Positions 1 to 8,009 of a stretch of 15,779 nucleotides of DNA are shown here, piece by piece; within the stretch, counting starts at the first letter, position 1, and the number at the start of each line of letters is the position of its first letter. Below the pieces are notes generated by a model, which was not told the DNA's origin, made no database searches, and was given only the letters and a program-made list of their open reading frames with translations. This stretch comes from Bacteroidota bacterium. Its GTDB lineage: Bacteria; Bacteroidota; Bacteroidia; Chitinophagales; Saprospiraceae. A program made the translations under genes and the position numbers. The stretch is taken from contig JAJRUR010000339.1 in assembly GCA_024277695.1 (NCBI GenBank), positions 1-15,779 of the forward strand, written 5' to 3'.

Positions 1-2
1 AT

Positions 3-44
3 TTTTTTAACGAAGAAGTCGTCCAAGAACTCAAGTTGCGATAA
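3..44 (+). CDS. Possible C-terminal tail of an upstream gene cut by the window edge
   Basis: Frame 3 is open from the window edge and ends in a TAA at 42-44, giving the 13-residue tail FFNEEVVQELKLR. The residue mix (an acidic and hydrophobic run ending in basic residues) looks like a genuine protein C-terminus. Frame 1 is also open to a TAA at 61-63, so the choice of frame is uncertain. Nothing can be said about function. Confidence 0.25.
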   Translation, partial: FFNEEVVQELKLR

Positions 45-236
45 AGCTGTTATTGTCCCGTAATTTTTTTATCTTTACGGCACATCGCATAAATTTGAGA
101 TGCAGATGTATTTGTATATTTTAGAGTCTCTCCATTTGACTGAGCCGATATGGTGAGGGTACGAATACTTCTTAGTGTAGATTATGTGTGGACAACACTT
201 GAGGCTTATCGTTTTAACTAATCAAATAATAATTTT
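45..236. other. Non-coding stretch before the first gene
   Basis: No coding frame is convincing here. CCGTAA (58-63) and TTACGG (75-80) form a 6-bp inverted repeat around a T-rich loop. The loop holds a promoter-like TATCTTTA (70-77), but no TTG lies at the right distance upstream. TATATTTT (115-122), with TTTG 17 nt upstream (94-97), is another weak promoter candidate for the gene at 237. The hairpin is not followed by a T-run, so it is not a typical terminator. Confidence 0.25.
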
Positions 237-944
237 ATGTCTGAGTCATTAAAAAAAATAGAACTCTTACATCGTCAAAAAGAAAAAGAGTTGCAAGAAC
301 TCTTTGATAGAACCAATTGGATCTTTGATGAAGAAGAAAAGAAGAAACTGCCTAGGCGCAAGAAAGAAATCTATATGCCGGATGGGATAGATGTGCTCAA
401 ACTGACCAATAGCATGGAGCTCGAAGTAGATTGGAAGAAAAATCTTACTAAAAAAAGTATGTTTCCGCTCGTGATGATGACGATTTTTTGGAACATCGTA
501 GTATTTGTCATTGTTATTGGGATGGTAAGTGCCGGGGCTTTAACGAGCTTGGTATTTATATCCCTTCATGCATTGATAGGAACCGGTATGCTGTACTATA
601 TTCTTTCTCTGCTTTTTAATCAGACCAGAATATTTATCTCTGCTGATAAGATTGAGATCAATCACACTCCTGTATTTTCTATTTTTCATCGAAATAGAAC
701 TATCCAAACCAAGGATATTAGTCAGTTTTATGTCAAAAGATATGTGAGTGGTACGGTGAATGGAATCCCCAATTACGCTTATGTCCTTTTGTGCAAAACG
801 AAATCCGGCCAAGTCCATACTTTGATCAAAGGATTGAATCACGAATCTTTATTATTTTTAGAGCAAGAAATTGAAAACTATATCGGGATAAAGGATAAAA
901 TAACGGGAGATGAATTTATCGATGAGCAATACAGTAAAACATGA
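237..944 (+). CDS. Two-span membrane protein with cytosolic PH-like C-terminal domain (unknown function)
   Basis: A 235-residue protein of unknown function. Residues 1-70 are highly charged and probably helical (KEKELQELFDR, DEEEKKKLPRRKKE). Two adjacent hydrophobic segments at about 77-100 and 102-128 form a membrane hairpin. The C-terminal part (about 132-220) reads as alternating beta strands ending in a helix (LEQEIENYIGI). That layout resembles the bacterial PH-like domains of small Bacteroidota membrane proteins I remember, but the domain name is an inference. The start is fixed: an in-frame stop at 219-221 leaves ATG 237 as the first usable codon, preceded by an A/T-rich leader without a Shine-Dalgarno sequence. 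The stop overlaps the next start (ATGA at 941-944), so the two genes are probably translationally coupled. Confidence 0.8.
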   Translation: MSESLKKIELLHRQKEKELQELFDRTNWIFDEEEKKKLPRRKKEIYMPDGIDVLKLTNSMELEVDWKKNLTKKSMFPLVMMTIFWNIVVFVIVIGMVSAGALTSLVFISLHALIGTGMLYYILSLLFNQTRIFISADKIEINHTPVFSIFHRNRTIQTKDISQFYVKRYVSGTVNGIPNYAYVLLCKTKSGQVHTLIKGLNHESLLFLEQEIENYIGIKDKITGDEFIDEQYSKT

Positions 945-1222
945 AAACTTTGTTGATCATAGTATGTACTTTATTTTGCCTTAGCACACTATCAGCTCAA
1001 AGTAAAGATCATTTTCCTTTACTACATCAAAAATTATTTGAACAAGTACCGGAGTCTAAAGATTCAGCATTATGGATACGATCTGTACTATATGATTATT
1101 CTTTTATTTTACCATCATCTTTTTTTTGTGTTTTAGAAAATAAAAGAGATCGAAAGACACCGATCAAGCTCAGGTTCCGATTGGGTACAGTCCAATATGT
1201 AGATCAATTAGAGGGAAAATGA
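941..1222 (+). CDS. Small secreted protein of unknown function
   Basis: A 93-residue protein beginning with a clear signal peptide: a lysine near the start, then LLIIVCTLFCLSTL, with likely cleavage after the SAQ around residue 20. The mature part is about 73 residues. It has an aromatic, beta-looking middle and the charged stretch ENKRDRKTPIKLRFR. It has no lipobox and no motif I recognise. It overlaps the preceding membrane-protein gene by 4 bp, so the two are probably co-translated and may act together at the envelope. Its stop lies 16 bp from the stop of the convergent RND permease gene, with no visible terminator between. Confidence 0.7.
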   Translation: MKTLLIIVCTLFCLSTLSAQSKDHFPLLHQKLFEQVPESKDSALWIRSVLYDYSFILPSSFFCVLENKRDRKTPIKLRFRLGTVQYVDQLEGK

Positions 1223-1238
1223 TTATAGGATCGATAAA

Positions 1239-4200
1239 CTAAGATGACCATAAGTTTTTTACTAATCTATTGATTCTAAATGCCAGCCAAAACATTACAG
1301 GCACAACTACCAAAGTCAAAAAGGTAGCAAATACTAGTCCGTATATAATAGTCCAAGCCATAGGCCCCCAAAAAGACACATTATCACCACCGATAAATAT
1401 TTGTGGATCCCAACGTTCGATGAGTGTAAAAAAATTAAAATTAAAACCAATGGCTAAAGGGATCAGACCGAGTACCGTAGTGATAGCTGTAAGTAATACC
1501 GGTCTGAGGCGGGTAGCACCTGCTTTTTTAATTGCCCAACGGATGTCACTACTATCGAGATCAAATTTGTCTGTTATTTTATTTTCATTCAGTTTACGAT
1601 CGATGAGTAAGTTGATATAATCGATCAGAACGATGGCATTATTGACTACAACTCCGGCTAGCGAAATGATACCCACTCCGGTCATAATTACTACGATATC
1701 ACGCCCTGTAAATACATAACCCAAGAATACACCAATGGTCGAAAAAAGTACTGATAGGACGATGATAAAAGGAGAACTGATGGAATTGAACTGCGTGACG
1801 ATAATCAGAAATATCATAAAGAGAGCTACCAGAAAGGCAGATTTTAAGAATCCCATATCCTCGGCTTGCTGTTGTTGCTCTCCGGTAAACTTATATTTGT
1901 AGTCTCGGGGCATCTCAAATTCCGGCATAAGGGTTTTGAGTTCTTCGACGATTTCATTGGCATTATAGCCGTCCAATACATTGGAGTATATAGTAATGAC
2001 ACGCTCCAAGTCTTTGCGTCGAATAGAAGAATATGTAGTAGAATACGACACATCAGCTACAGCTGATATAGGGATCTGGACTATACGACCATTCGCCTGA
2101 TTTCTGAAAGTAATTTTTTGATTGAGTAGATCGCCGATATTATTTCTATATTTTTCTTCTAAGCGTATAAATATAGGATACTCGTCCTCACCGATTTTGT
2201 ATTTTGACACTTCCTTTCCGAAGACGGATGTGCGTATGGCATCTGCTATAGCAAATGTGGACAACATATACTTACGAGCAGTTTCTCTATTTATTTTTAT
2301 GAGCAGCTCGGGTTTGCCAAGTTGTACATCCGCATTGAGCTCTTCGATTCCCGGTACATTTTTGCTGCGGATAAAATCAATAAGACGCTCAGAAATTATA
2401 GAAAGTTGGTCGATATCTTTGCCTTGAATCTCTAGATTGATAGGCTTTCCGGTAGGAGGTCCTTCAGCATTTTGATCGACAGTAATTTTGACACCGGCAT
2501 ATCCCGTCACGGCATCACGGATAGCATTCATTGCATCTACGCTCGAATAGTTACCTCGCTCTTTGTCCGGTACGAAGGATACAGTGATCCGCGCCTTGTG
2601 CGGTGAAGCACCGGGTTCGGGAGGTGAATTAGGGTCTGAGGTATCTTCGCCTATCTGTGTGAGTACAGCCTCTACAATAGGACGATATGGTTCGATAGCT
2701 TGGATTACTTTTTTTTCAATATTCAGTGTCATATCATTGGTAGCTTCGATATCAGTTCCGATCGGCATCTCGATAAAAGTATTGACATATTTGGGATCTG
2801 TAGTCGGAAAAAAATCTATGGCCGGCATATTTATTTTTAACAATATTGCCGAAAGGACCAAAAGCAATAGGGTAGTGCCAAAAACTGTCAGAGGCCATGC
2901 CAAGGCTATCTCGACAAATCGATAATATACCTTCTCTAGCATGGGTAAAAATCGATGTTGAAAAATCATAGCCACAGGCCTCAATACAAAATAATTGATC
3001 AAAGTAAATCCTGCTGCAATGGCAGCAAAATTTCTTACAGGCTGTATTTGGAGTATGTGTCCGGTGATACTTACTAAGCTGAGTACAATAACCGTGATCA
3101 AGATCCGAATCCATGCTTTCTTATTGGATTGTTGATCTGCTTGCTGATTTTCTACTTTCATAAAAAGTGCAGTCAGAACAGGATTGATGACGAGTGCTAC
3201 AAAAAGGGAAGAACCTAAGACGATCATCAAAGTAAGAGGCATATATTTCATAAACTCACCCATAATCCCAGGCCAAAACCAAAGGGGCAAAAAGGCAGCC
3301 AAGGTCGTAGCTGTAGATGCTATAATAGGCATAGCAACTTCTGCGGTGCCCCGTTTTGCGGCTTCGATAGCACTTGCACCTTCTTGCCGATAGCGGTAGA
3401 TATTTTCGACTACGACGATGCCATTATCTACTAAAAGACCCAGTGCGAGAATGAGCGAAAAAAGCACTACAATATTCATCGTAATACCTAAAAGGTTTAA
3501 GATAAGAATACCCATGAGCATGGATAAGGGAATGGCTATACCGACGAACAAAGAATTTCTAAAACCCAAGAAAAATAAAAGTACCAGTATGACGAGTATG
3601 ACACCGGAAATGATACTGTTTTCTAAATTGGTGACTCCGTCACGTGTGTGCACCGACTGGTCGTTAAACAAACTGACTTTTAGATCTGTAGGCAAGGCTT
3701 CTCGTTTTGCTTGCTGGAGGATGCTAGTGATCTTATCCGAGGCATCCAAGAGATTGTATCCGCTGCGCTTAATGACATCCAATGCTACTACGGGTTTTAG
3801 GTCTGATCGTGCGTAGCTGCTACGATCTTTGTATCCAAAGTGGACTTGGGCGATATCCCGTAGATATACAGGTGCTGCGTTTTCGCTTTTGACGATCATA
3901 TTACGTATTTCGTCTGCATCCTCGAATTCGCCGATTACGCGTACTGCTCTTTTGAAGTCCTTCATGAGGACTTCGCCACCGGACATGGTCAGGTTTTCAG
4001 AGGCAATGGCATTTTGGACATCCCCAAAACTCACCTCTCTAGATTCCATAAGGTAGGGGTCGAGATCTATTTTTATCTCGCGGTCGAGTATGCCCTTGAT
4101 GACCACATCACTGATCTCTCGGAGTTGTTCGATCTTGTCTTCGAGGTATTCGCCATAGGCTTTGAGTTGGTCGTTGGTATAGTCACCGGACAGATTGATC

Positions 4201-4658
4201 GTCATGATCGGAAATTCTGAAAAATTGATATCCTCCACAGCAGGATCGGTATCGAGATCGCTCGGGAGTTCTGCTTTTGCGATATCTACTGCATCTTTGA
4301 CTCTGCGCAGGGCAACTTCTATATCTACATCCGTTCTAAACTCGGCGATGATCACAGAGTAATCTTGTAGGGAGGTGGAAGTAATTTCTTTAACTCCATC
4401 GACCGTTTGCAATTCTTTTTCGATCGGTCGTGTGATGAGGTTTTCGATATCTTTGGCAGAGTTTCCAAAATAGACTGTATTGACAAATACTTGTGGAAAA
4501 GTGATCTCAGGAAACTGCTCTTTGGGCATAGATTTATAACCCATTACTCCAAAAAATAAAATCATCAAGGCGACTAAAATCACCGAAGTCCTATTGTCAA
4601 CAGCTGTGGATGAAATAAAAAAATCACGAACTACATTTTTATTTTGAAAGTCGGACAT
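1239..4658 (-). CDS. RND-family efflux permease (AcrB/HAE-like inner-membrane subunit)
   Basis: A 1139-residue inner-membrane proton-driven exporter, the pump subunit of a tripartite efflux system. The order is typical: an N-terminal TM helix (about 24-42), a first periplasmic porter loop (about 43-345), TM2-6 (about 346-500), a second periplasmic loop (about 610-935), and C-terminal TM helices (about 937-1130). TM4 carries LVDNGIVVVEN with D411 in the position of AcrB D407; the next residue, D408 in AcrB, is N412. TM10 reads VVVNNAIVLIDY, with Asn where AcrB has K940. The central linker is longer than usual and has two extra hydrophobic stretches (about 517-534 and 543-560). The gene starts 2 nt after the stop of the adaptor gene, so it is the last gene of the tetR-tolC-adaptor-pump operon. 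The substrate cannot be read from sequence; drugs, bile-like compounds or metals are all possible. Confidence 0.95.
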   Translation of the reverse strand: MSDFQNKNVVRDFFISSTAVDNRTSVILVALMILFFGVMGYKSMPKEQFPEITFPQVFVNTVYFGNSAKDIENLITRPIEKELQTVDGVKEITSTSLQDYSVIIAEFRTDVDIEVALRRVKDAVDIAKAELPSDLDTDPAVEDINFSEFPIMTINLSGDYTNDQLKAYGEYLEDKIEQLREISDVVIKGILDREIKIDLDPYLMESREVSFGDVQNAIASENLTMSGGEVLMKDFKRAVRVIGEFEDADEIRNMIVKSENAAPVYLRDIAQVHFGYKDRSSYARSDLKPVVALDVIKRSGYNLLDASDKITSILQQAKREALPTDLKVSLFNDQSVHTRDGVTNLENSIISGVILVILVLLFFLGFRNSLFVGIAIPLSMLMGILILNLLGITMNIVVLFSLILALGLLVDNGIVVVENIYRYRQEGASAIEAAKRGTAEVAMPIIASTATTLAAFLPLWFWPGIMGEFMKYMPLTLMIVLGSSLFVALVINPVLTALFMKVENQQADQQSNKKAWIRILITVIVLSLVSITGHILQIQPVRNFAAIAAGFTLINYFVLRPVAMIFQHRFLPMLEKVYYRFVEIALAWPLTVFGTTLLLLVLSAILLKINMPAIDFFPTTDPKYVNTFIEMPIGTDIEATNDMTLNIEKKVIQAIEPYRPIVEAVLTQIGEDTSDPNSPPEPGASPHKARITVSFVPDKERGNYSSVDAMNAIRDAVTGYAGVKITVDQNAEGPPTGKPINLEIQGKDIDQLSIISERLIDFIRSKNVPGIEELNADVQLGKPELLIKINRETARKYMLSTFAIADAIRTSVFGKEVSKYKIGEDEYPIFIRLEEKYRNNIGDLLNQKITFRNQANGRIVQIPISAVADVSYSTTYSSIRRKDLERVITIYSNVLDGYNANEIVEELKTLMPEFEMPRDYKYKFTGEQQQQAEDMGFLKSAFLVALFMIFLIIVTQFNSISSPFIIVLSVLFSTIGVFLGYVFTGRDIVVIMTGVGIISLAGVVVNNAIVLIDYINLLIDRKLNENKITDKFDLDSSDIRWAIKKAGATRLRPVLLTAITTVLGLIPLAIGFNFNFFTLIERWDPQIFIGGDNVSFWGPMAWTIIYGLVFATFLTLVVVPVMFWLAFRINRLVKNLWSS

Positions 4659-4660
4659 GT

Positions 4661-5821
4661 CTAATTGTTGATGATTTTCAGATAATTATTTTCGCTTATT
4701 TGTTGAGCTCCATCTACAATGAGGAGATCACCCGGCTCAACTCCTGAAGAGATGACTGCTACATCGTTGTAATACTCTTCTACGATGACTGATTTTTTGA
4801 TAGCTACATAATTATCATCTTGAAGCCGTGCAGTAAAAATAAATCGATCCCCGTTGATCTCTTGGTGTATGAGTTTGGCAGGTATGACCAAAGCATCTGG
4901 GATGGTTTTTTCTTTGATTTTCATCAAAGCCAGCATGTTGGGTTTGAGCAGACCGCTTTTATTTAATATATTGACTTCAACGGCAAAAGTTCTATTTGCA
5001 GGGTTGATACTTGAACCAACTCTAGATACTTTTAACTCTTTTTTGAGATCCAATACCGGAATATGTATATACACTTTATCTCCCTTACTTATAGAACGGA
5101 TATAGTTTTCGGGTACATCAGCCGAAATTTTGAGTCGATGCGTATTGAGGATTTTTAATATAGGGATACCCGGAGCTGCCACTTCTCCTTTTTTGACAAA
5201 AATCTGCTCTACGATTCCTGATATAGGAGCATATATGTTGGCCTTGGAGAGTTGATAATCTATAGTGACCAGACTTTTTTCCAGTCGCTCCTTGGCATTT
5301 TTGGCTTGTAAAAATTGTATTTCGGATCCTATTTGTTTATTCCATAGACGCTCCTGTTTTTCAAAAACTTCTCTTGCCAGATTTAATGCTGTTTCGATCT
5401 CTGCTCGTTGTTTTCTCAAGGACTCCATATTGAGTTTTGCGACAAGCGCTCCTCGACGAATAAATTGGCCTTCTTGTGTATAGAGTCTGACTATCCTGCC
5501 ACCACTTTCAGCCGAAACCAAGATTTCTTGATCACTGATGATGTTGGCTTGAATGTCTATAAATCGATCAAAATTTTGTTGCCGCAATGTATCTACAGTA
5601 ACATTTTTATAATTGATGCTCCGGGATGTAGGGTCTAGTATTTCTATTAAAGAGTCGAGTTTTTCAAGTTGAAGTTGCAGTTGGATAAGCTCCTTGCGCT
5701 TATGTTTTTTTATTTTTTTTAGAGCCGGTAGGTCATCTTTTGGCAGTTCGTTAGTACTAGTGCCTTGTCTGCAGGCAAGAGTGAGGCTGATGAACAAGAA
5801 GAATAATATGATTTTTTTCAT
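4661..5821 (-). CDS. RND efflux membrane-fusion protein, lipoprotein (periplasmic adaptor)
   Basis: A 386-residue adaptor joining the RND pump to the outer-membrane channel. The N-terminus is a lipoprotein signal with lipobox LTLAC (Cys17), so the protein should be lipid-anchored and periplasmic. A charged, probably coiled-coil segment follows (about 33-62: KKIKKHKRKELIQLQLQLEK), placed before the usual domains and unusual in position. The half-lipoyl motifs lie at about 100-132 and 195-226 (APISGIVEQIFVKKGEVAAP), separated by the alpha-hairpin (about 133-190). The beta-barrel (about 228-300) and membrane-proximal domain (about 300-386) complete the family layout. Its start lies 12 nt after the tolC-like stop and its stop is 2 nt before the permease start, so it is tightly operonic. 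Confidence 0.93.
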   Translation of the reverse strand: MKKIILFFLFISLTLACRQGTSTNELPKDDLPALKKIKKHKRKELIQLQLQLEKLDSLIEILDPTSRSINYKNVTVDTLRQQNFDRFIDIQANIISDQEILVSAESGGRIVRLYTQEGQFIRRGALVAKLNMESLRKQRAEIETALNLAREVFEKQERLWNKQIGSEIQFLQAKNAKERLEKSLVTIDYQLSKANIYAPISGIVEQIFVKKGEVAAPGIPILKILNTHRLKISADVPENYIRSISKGDKVYIHIPVLDLKKELKVSRVGSSINPANRTFAVEVNILNKSGLLKPNMLALMKIKEKTIPDALVIPAKLIHQEINGDRFIFTARLQDDNYVAIKKSVIVEEYYNDVAVISSGVEPGDLLIVDGAQQISENNYLKIINN

Positions 5822-5833
5822 ATGGTGCTAAAT

Positions 5834-7216
5834 TTATATTTTGCCTAAGGCTATTTGCAAATTGATTTTTGTGGATAGAAGCTGGTATAGGGACTGAATA
5901 TATAGTTGTTCTGCTGCGAAATAATCCCGCTCAGCTTGTGATAGTTCGAGGCTGGAACCAACTCCCTCTCTGTATTTGGTCTGAGCAGTTTGATAAATAG
6001 CATCTGCCAGTTGCATGTTTTCTTTTCGATTGGTCATATCTATCAAAGCGTTTTGGTAGTTTATATATCCGTTTTTTACCTGAAGAGTCATTGCCCGTTC
6101 AAAGTTTTTTATATTAAGTTGATTTTGAGCTACATCGATGCGCGCCCTCTCTATTTTGGCTTTTTTGTCTCGAGCATCGTATATGGGTATCTGGATGTTG
6201 AGTCCTGCAGCAGAAGTCGGAATCCATTGATTGGCACCAAAAAGAAAATCATCGTCTTGGAGTGACCTCGACAAATTAGCAAATACAAATACACTGGGGA
6301 GATAAGCTTTTTTGTGGCGTTTGATGTTGAGTTGATTGAGTTGTTGATTTTGTTCCAGAATTCGGTATTCAGGTCTCAAGTCAAATACTATATCTTCAGA
6401 GGATAGATCTTTGGTCACTTCATGCATAAGCAATAATCGATCGATTTCATCACTGAGTTCGATGTCTTTTTCCGGCGGATAATTCATCTGAAATTTTAAC
6501 AAATTTTTGCTCAACGCATAGATTCTTGAAATGTTCTCATAGTTGCTTTGGAGTGTGTGCAAAGAAAAAGAGAGCCGGTCGATGTCTAGTTTTTCTATGA
6601 GTCCTTCTTTGTATATTTCTGTAGATTGGTCTAAGGTGTTTTTTAGATTTTGGATGTTTTTATTTAAAATATCGCGTTGCATTTTGTTGATCAATACAAG
6701 GATATATGCTTTGGATACATTGGATCTGGTGGTATAGATAGATTGGTCTTTTTGTTTTTTGATGAGCTCTCTAAAAAGATTTTGGGCTCTGAGACCAACT
6801 ATATATGATCCGTCAAATAACATAGCATCAGCTCGGATGCCCCCGGTGAGATTATGCCGTTGGCCAAAAGGAATATTGAATGTTTGTAATTCGGGAAATG
6901 GAATCGGATCCGGCGTCACCTGGTTTTCATTGAGGACATTGATTACCGCCGGTGTGATAAAATCTGTAGTGGGTTGGGCAAATATTTCAAAATTATATTG
7001 ATAGCTCACTGAAGCATTTACCTTGGGCAAACCTATAGCCTTATATTCTATCAACTGTGCCTCAGCATCTCGAATGTTTAATGAATCCATCTTCAAATCA
7101 ATACTATGCTGTAGAGCATATTGGATGGCTGCTTCGAGACTAAATGTCTCTTGTGCGTGCAGGCCACAAAAAAAGAAATTTAACACAATGATCTGGTGAA
7201 ATATTCGATTCTTCAT
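5834..7216 (-). CDS. TolC-like outer-membrane efflux protein (OEP family)
   Basis: A 460-residue outer-membrane channel subunit, expected to trimerise and form the exit duct for the pump encoded next to it. It has a signal peptide, with cleavage near the HAQ at about 20-22. The first OEP repeat begins with the typical FSLEAAIQYALQHSIDLKM (about 25-43) and a long helix leading to a strand (LPKVNASVSYQYNF). The second repeat contains LPSVFVFANLS and ends in the long helix AERDYFAAEQLYIQSLYQL. The C-terminus INLQIALGKI is typical of the family. Cys17 precedes the cleavage site but does not sit in a good lipobox, so I call it a type I signal. Its ATG overlaps the stop of the tetR gene by 4 nt, which couples expression to the repressor. 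Confidence 0.93.
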   Translation of the reverse strand: MKNRIFHQIIVLNFFFCGLHAQETFSLEAAIQYALQHSIDLKMDSLNIRDAEAQLIEYKAIGLPKVNASVSYQYNFEIFAQPTTDFITPAVINVLNENQVTPDPIPFPELQTFNIPFGQRHNLTGGIRADAMLFDGSYIVGLRAQNLFRELIKKQKDQSIYTTRSNVSKAYILVLINKMQRDILNKNIQNLKNTLDQSTEIYKEGLIEKLDIDRLSFSLHTLQSNYENISRIYALSKNLLKFQMNYPPEKDIELSDEIDRLLLMHEVTKDLSSEDIVFDLRPEYRILEQNQQLNQLNIKRHKKAYLPSVFVFANLSRSLQDDDFLFGANQWIPTSAAGLNIQIPIYDARDKKAKIERARIDVAQNQLNIKNFERAMTLQVKNGYINYQNALIDMTNRKENMQLADAIYQTAQTKYREGVGSSLELSQAERDYFAAEQLYIQSLYQLLSTKINLQIALGKI

Positions 7217-7818
7217 ATGCCGTTGTTTAAATATTTTTTAAATAATCTGAGACCTTTTGTCGTACAGATACTATGCATGTGATATTTGATGTGCTCCAGA
7301 AATACTTTATCTCTGTGATATTTTGTAGCATCAAAAAGTGTATCATCTACTATAAGCATAGAATTGCTCACGTATAATTTTGTGATGATATCTATGTCCA
7401 AATTGTCTCGATATAAGTCCTTATCTATCCCGTCGGATAAGTTTTTATATATTACTTCATAAATATGTACACGCTGAAATATCTCCCACGATGTATAAAT
7501 CTTGCGATAGTATTTTTTTAAATCATACATCGTACGCGGATTCATCTTGCGCAAGATGTTTACTACATAGCTCGCAATCTGAATCATTTGCTCGATAGCA
7601 TCTAGTTGATTGGACTGTATGTCTGTAATGTATTGTTGATCTTCTTCTATATGTGCTTGCATGATCTCTTTGATGAGATCCTCTTTGCTTTCTATATGCT
7701 CGTAGAGGGTCTTTTTGGAGATTCCGATTTCTCGTGCTATATCGTCCATACTGATGCTCTTGATACCGTATTTGAGGAATAGCGTATCACTAGCTTGGAT
7801 TATCTCTTGTCTGATCAT
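7213..7818 (-). CDS. TetR/AcrR-family transcriptional repressor of the efflux operon
   Basis: A 201-residue regulator. The N-terminal helix-turn-helix occupies about residues 5-50: IIQASDTLFLKYGIKSISMD, then DIAREIGISKKTLYEHIESK, which is the classic TetR recognition signature. The rest is a helical ligand-binding and dimerisation region without sequence features that identify the ligand. It is the first gene of the operon with tolC-like, adaptor and RND pump genes, so it most likely represses its own operon and is released by a pump substrate. The promoter (box at 7823-7830) and an operator candidate (7838-7871) lie directly upstream. Confidence 0.93.
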   Translation of the reverse strand: MIRQEIIQASDTLFLKYGIKSISMDDIAREIGISKKTLYEHIESKEDLIKEIMQAHIEEDQQYITDIQSNQLDAIEQMIQIASYVVNILRKMNPRTMYDLKKYYRKIYTSWEIFQRVHIYEVIYKNLSDGIDKDLYRDNLDIDIITKLYVSNSMLIVDDTLFDATKYHRDKVFLEHIKYHMHSICTTKGLRLFKKYLNNGI

Positions 7819-7822
7819 AGCG

Positions 7823-7830
7823 CAAAGATA
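7823..7830 (-). promoter_or_regulatory. -7 box of the tetR-efflux operon promoter
   Basis: On the minus strand this reads TATCTTTG, an exact match to the Bacteroidota -7 consensus TAnnTTTG. It ends 4 nt before the ATG of tetR (7818). Transcription starting about 4-6 nt after the box would begin at or next to the start codon, giving a leaderless or near-leaderless mRNA. No TTG is visible at the -33 distance; that region is taken up by the inverted repeats at 7838-7871. Confidence 0.7.
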
Positions 7831-7837
7831 AATGATG

Positions 7838-7871
7838 TAAACTATTTATACTCTAATAGTTTATAGAGTAT
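7838..7871. promoter_or_regulatory. Candidate TetR operator: two interleaved inverted repeats
   Basis: TAAACTATT (7838-7846) is matched by its perfect reverse complement AATAGTTTA (7855-7863). ATACTCTA (7848-7855) is matched by TAGAGTAT (7864-7871). The two inverted repeats interleave, each with an 8-nt spacer. They cover the -33 region of the tetR promoter, 7 bp upstream of its -7 box, where a dimeric repressor would block transcription. The assignment to this TetR protein is inference from position. Confidence 0.6.
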
Positions 7872-7957
7872 TTGACGAACCTGCCCGATATATCGACGAA
7901 CGGTGCATTTAATAGAAAAGAGCTAGTATGGAGTAGATAGATGTAGGGGGAGAATTA

Positions 7958-7975
7958 GCATAAAATTGGACAAGT
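7958..7975 (+). repeat. 18-bp intergenic direct repeat, copy 1 (upstream of pyrR)
   Basis: GCATAAAATTGGACAAGT matches 17 of 18 bases with the stretch at 9563-9580 upstream of the oar-like gene. This copy contains the TTG that serves as the -33 element of the pyrR promoter. Confidence 0.5.
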
Positions 7976-7996
7976 TCCCATCAAAGATTATCTTTG
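7966..7996 (+). promoter_or_regulatory. Promoter of the pyrR-pyrB operon
   Basis: TTG (7966-7968) and TATCTTTG (7989-7996) are separated by 20 nt, a good match to the Bacteroidota -33 and -7 arrangement. The expected start site is about 8001-8003, leaving a leader of only about 8 nt before ATG 8010. The -7 box lies inside the odd palindrome TCAAAGAT-T-ATCTTTGA (7981-7997), which could be an operator or chance. Confidence 0.7.
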
Positions 7997-8009
7997 AGCT
8001 CTTGAAGTT

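Noticed and set aside
1223..1238. Bidirectional terminator between the convergent small secreted protein and RND genes
   Set aside because: The 16-bp gap and its flanks show no stable hairpin with a T-run.
2752..3114. Antisense open frame of 120 codons inside the RND permease gene, plus several others on the opposite strand
   Set aside because: They are shadows of the long coding frame, without signal, domain or start-region support.
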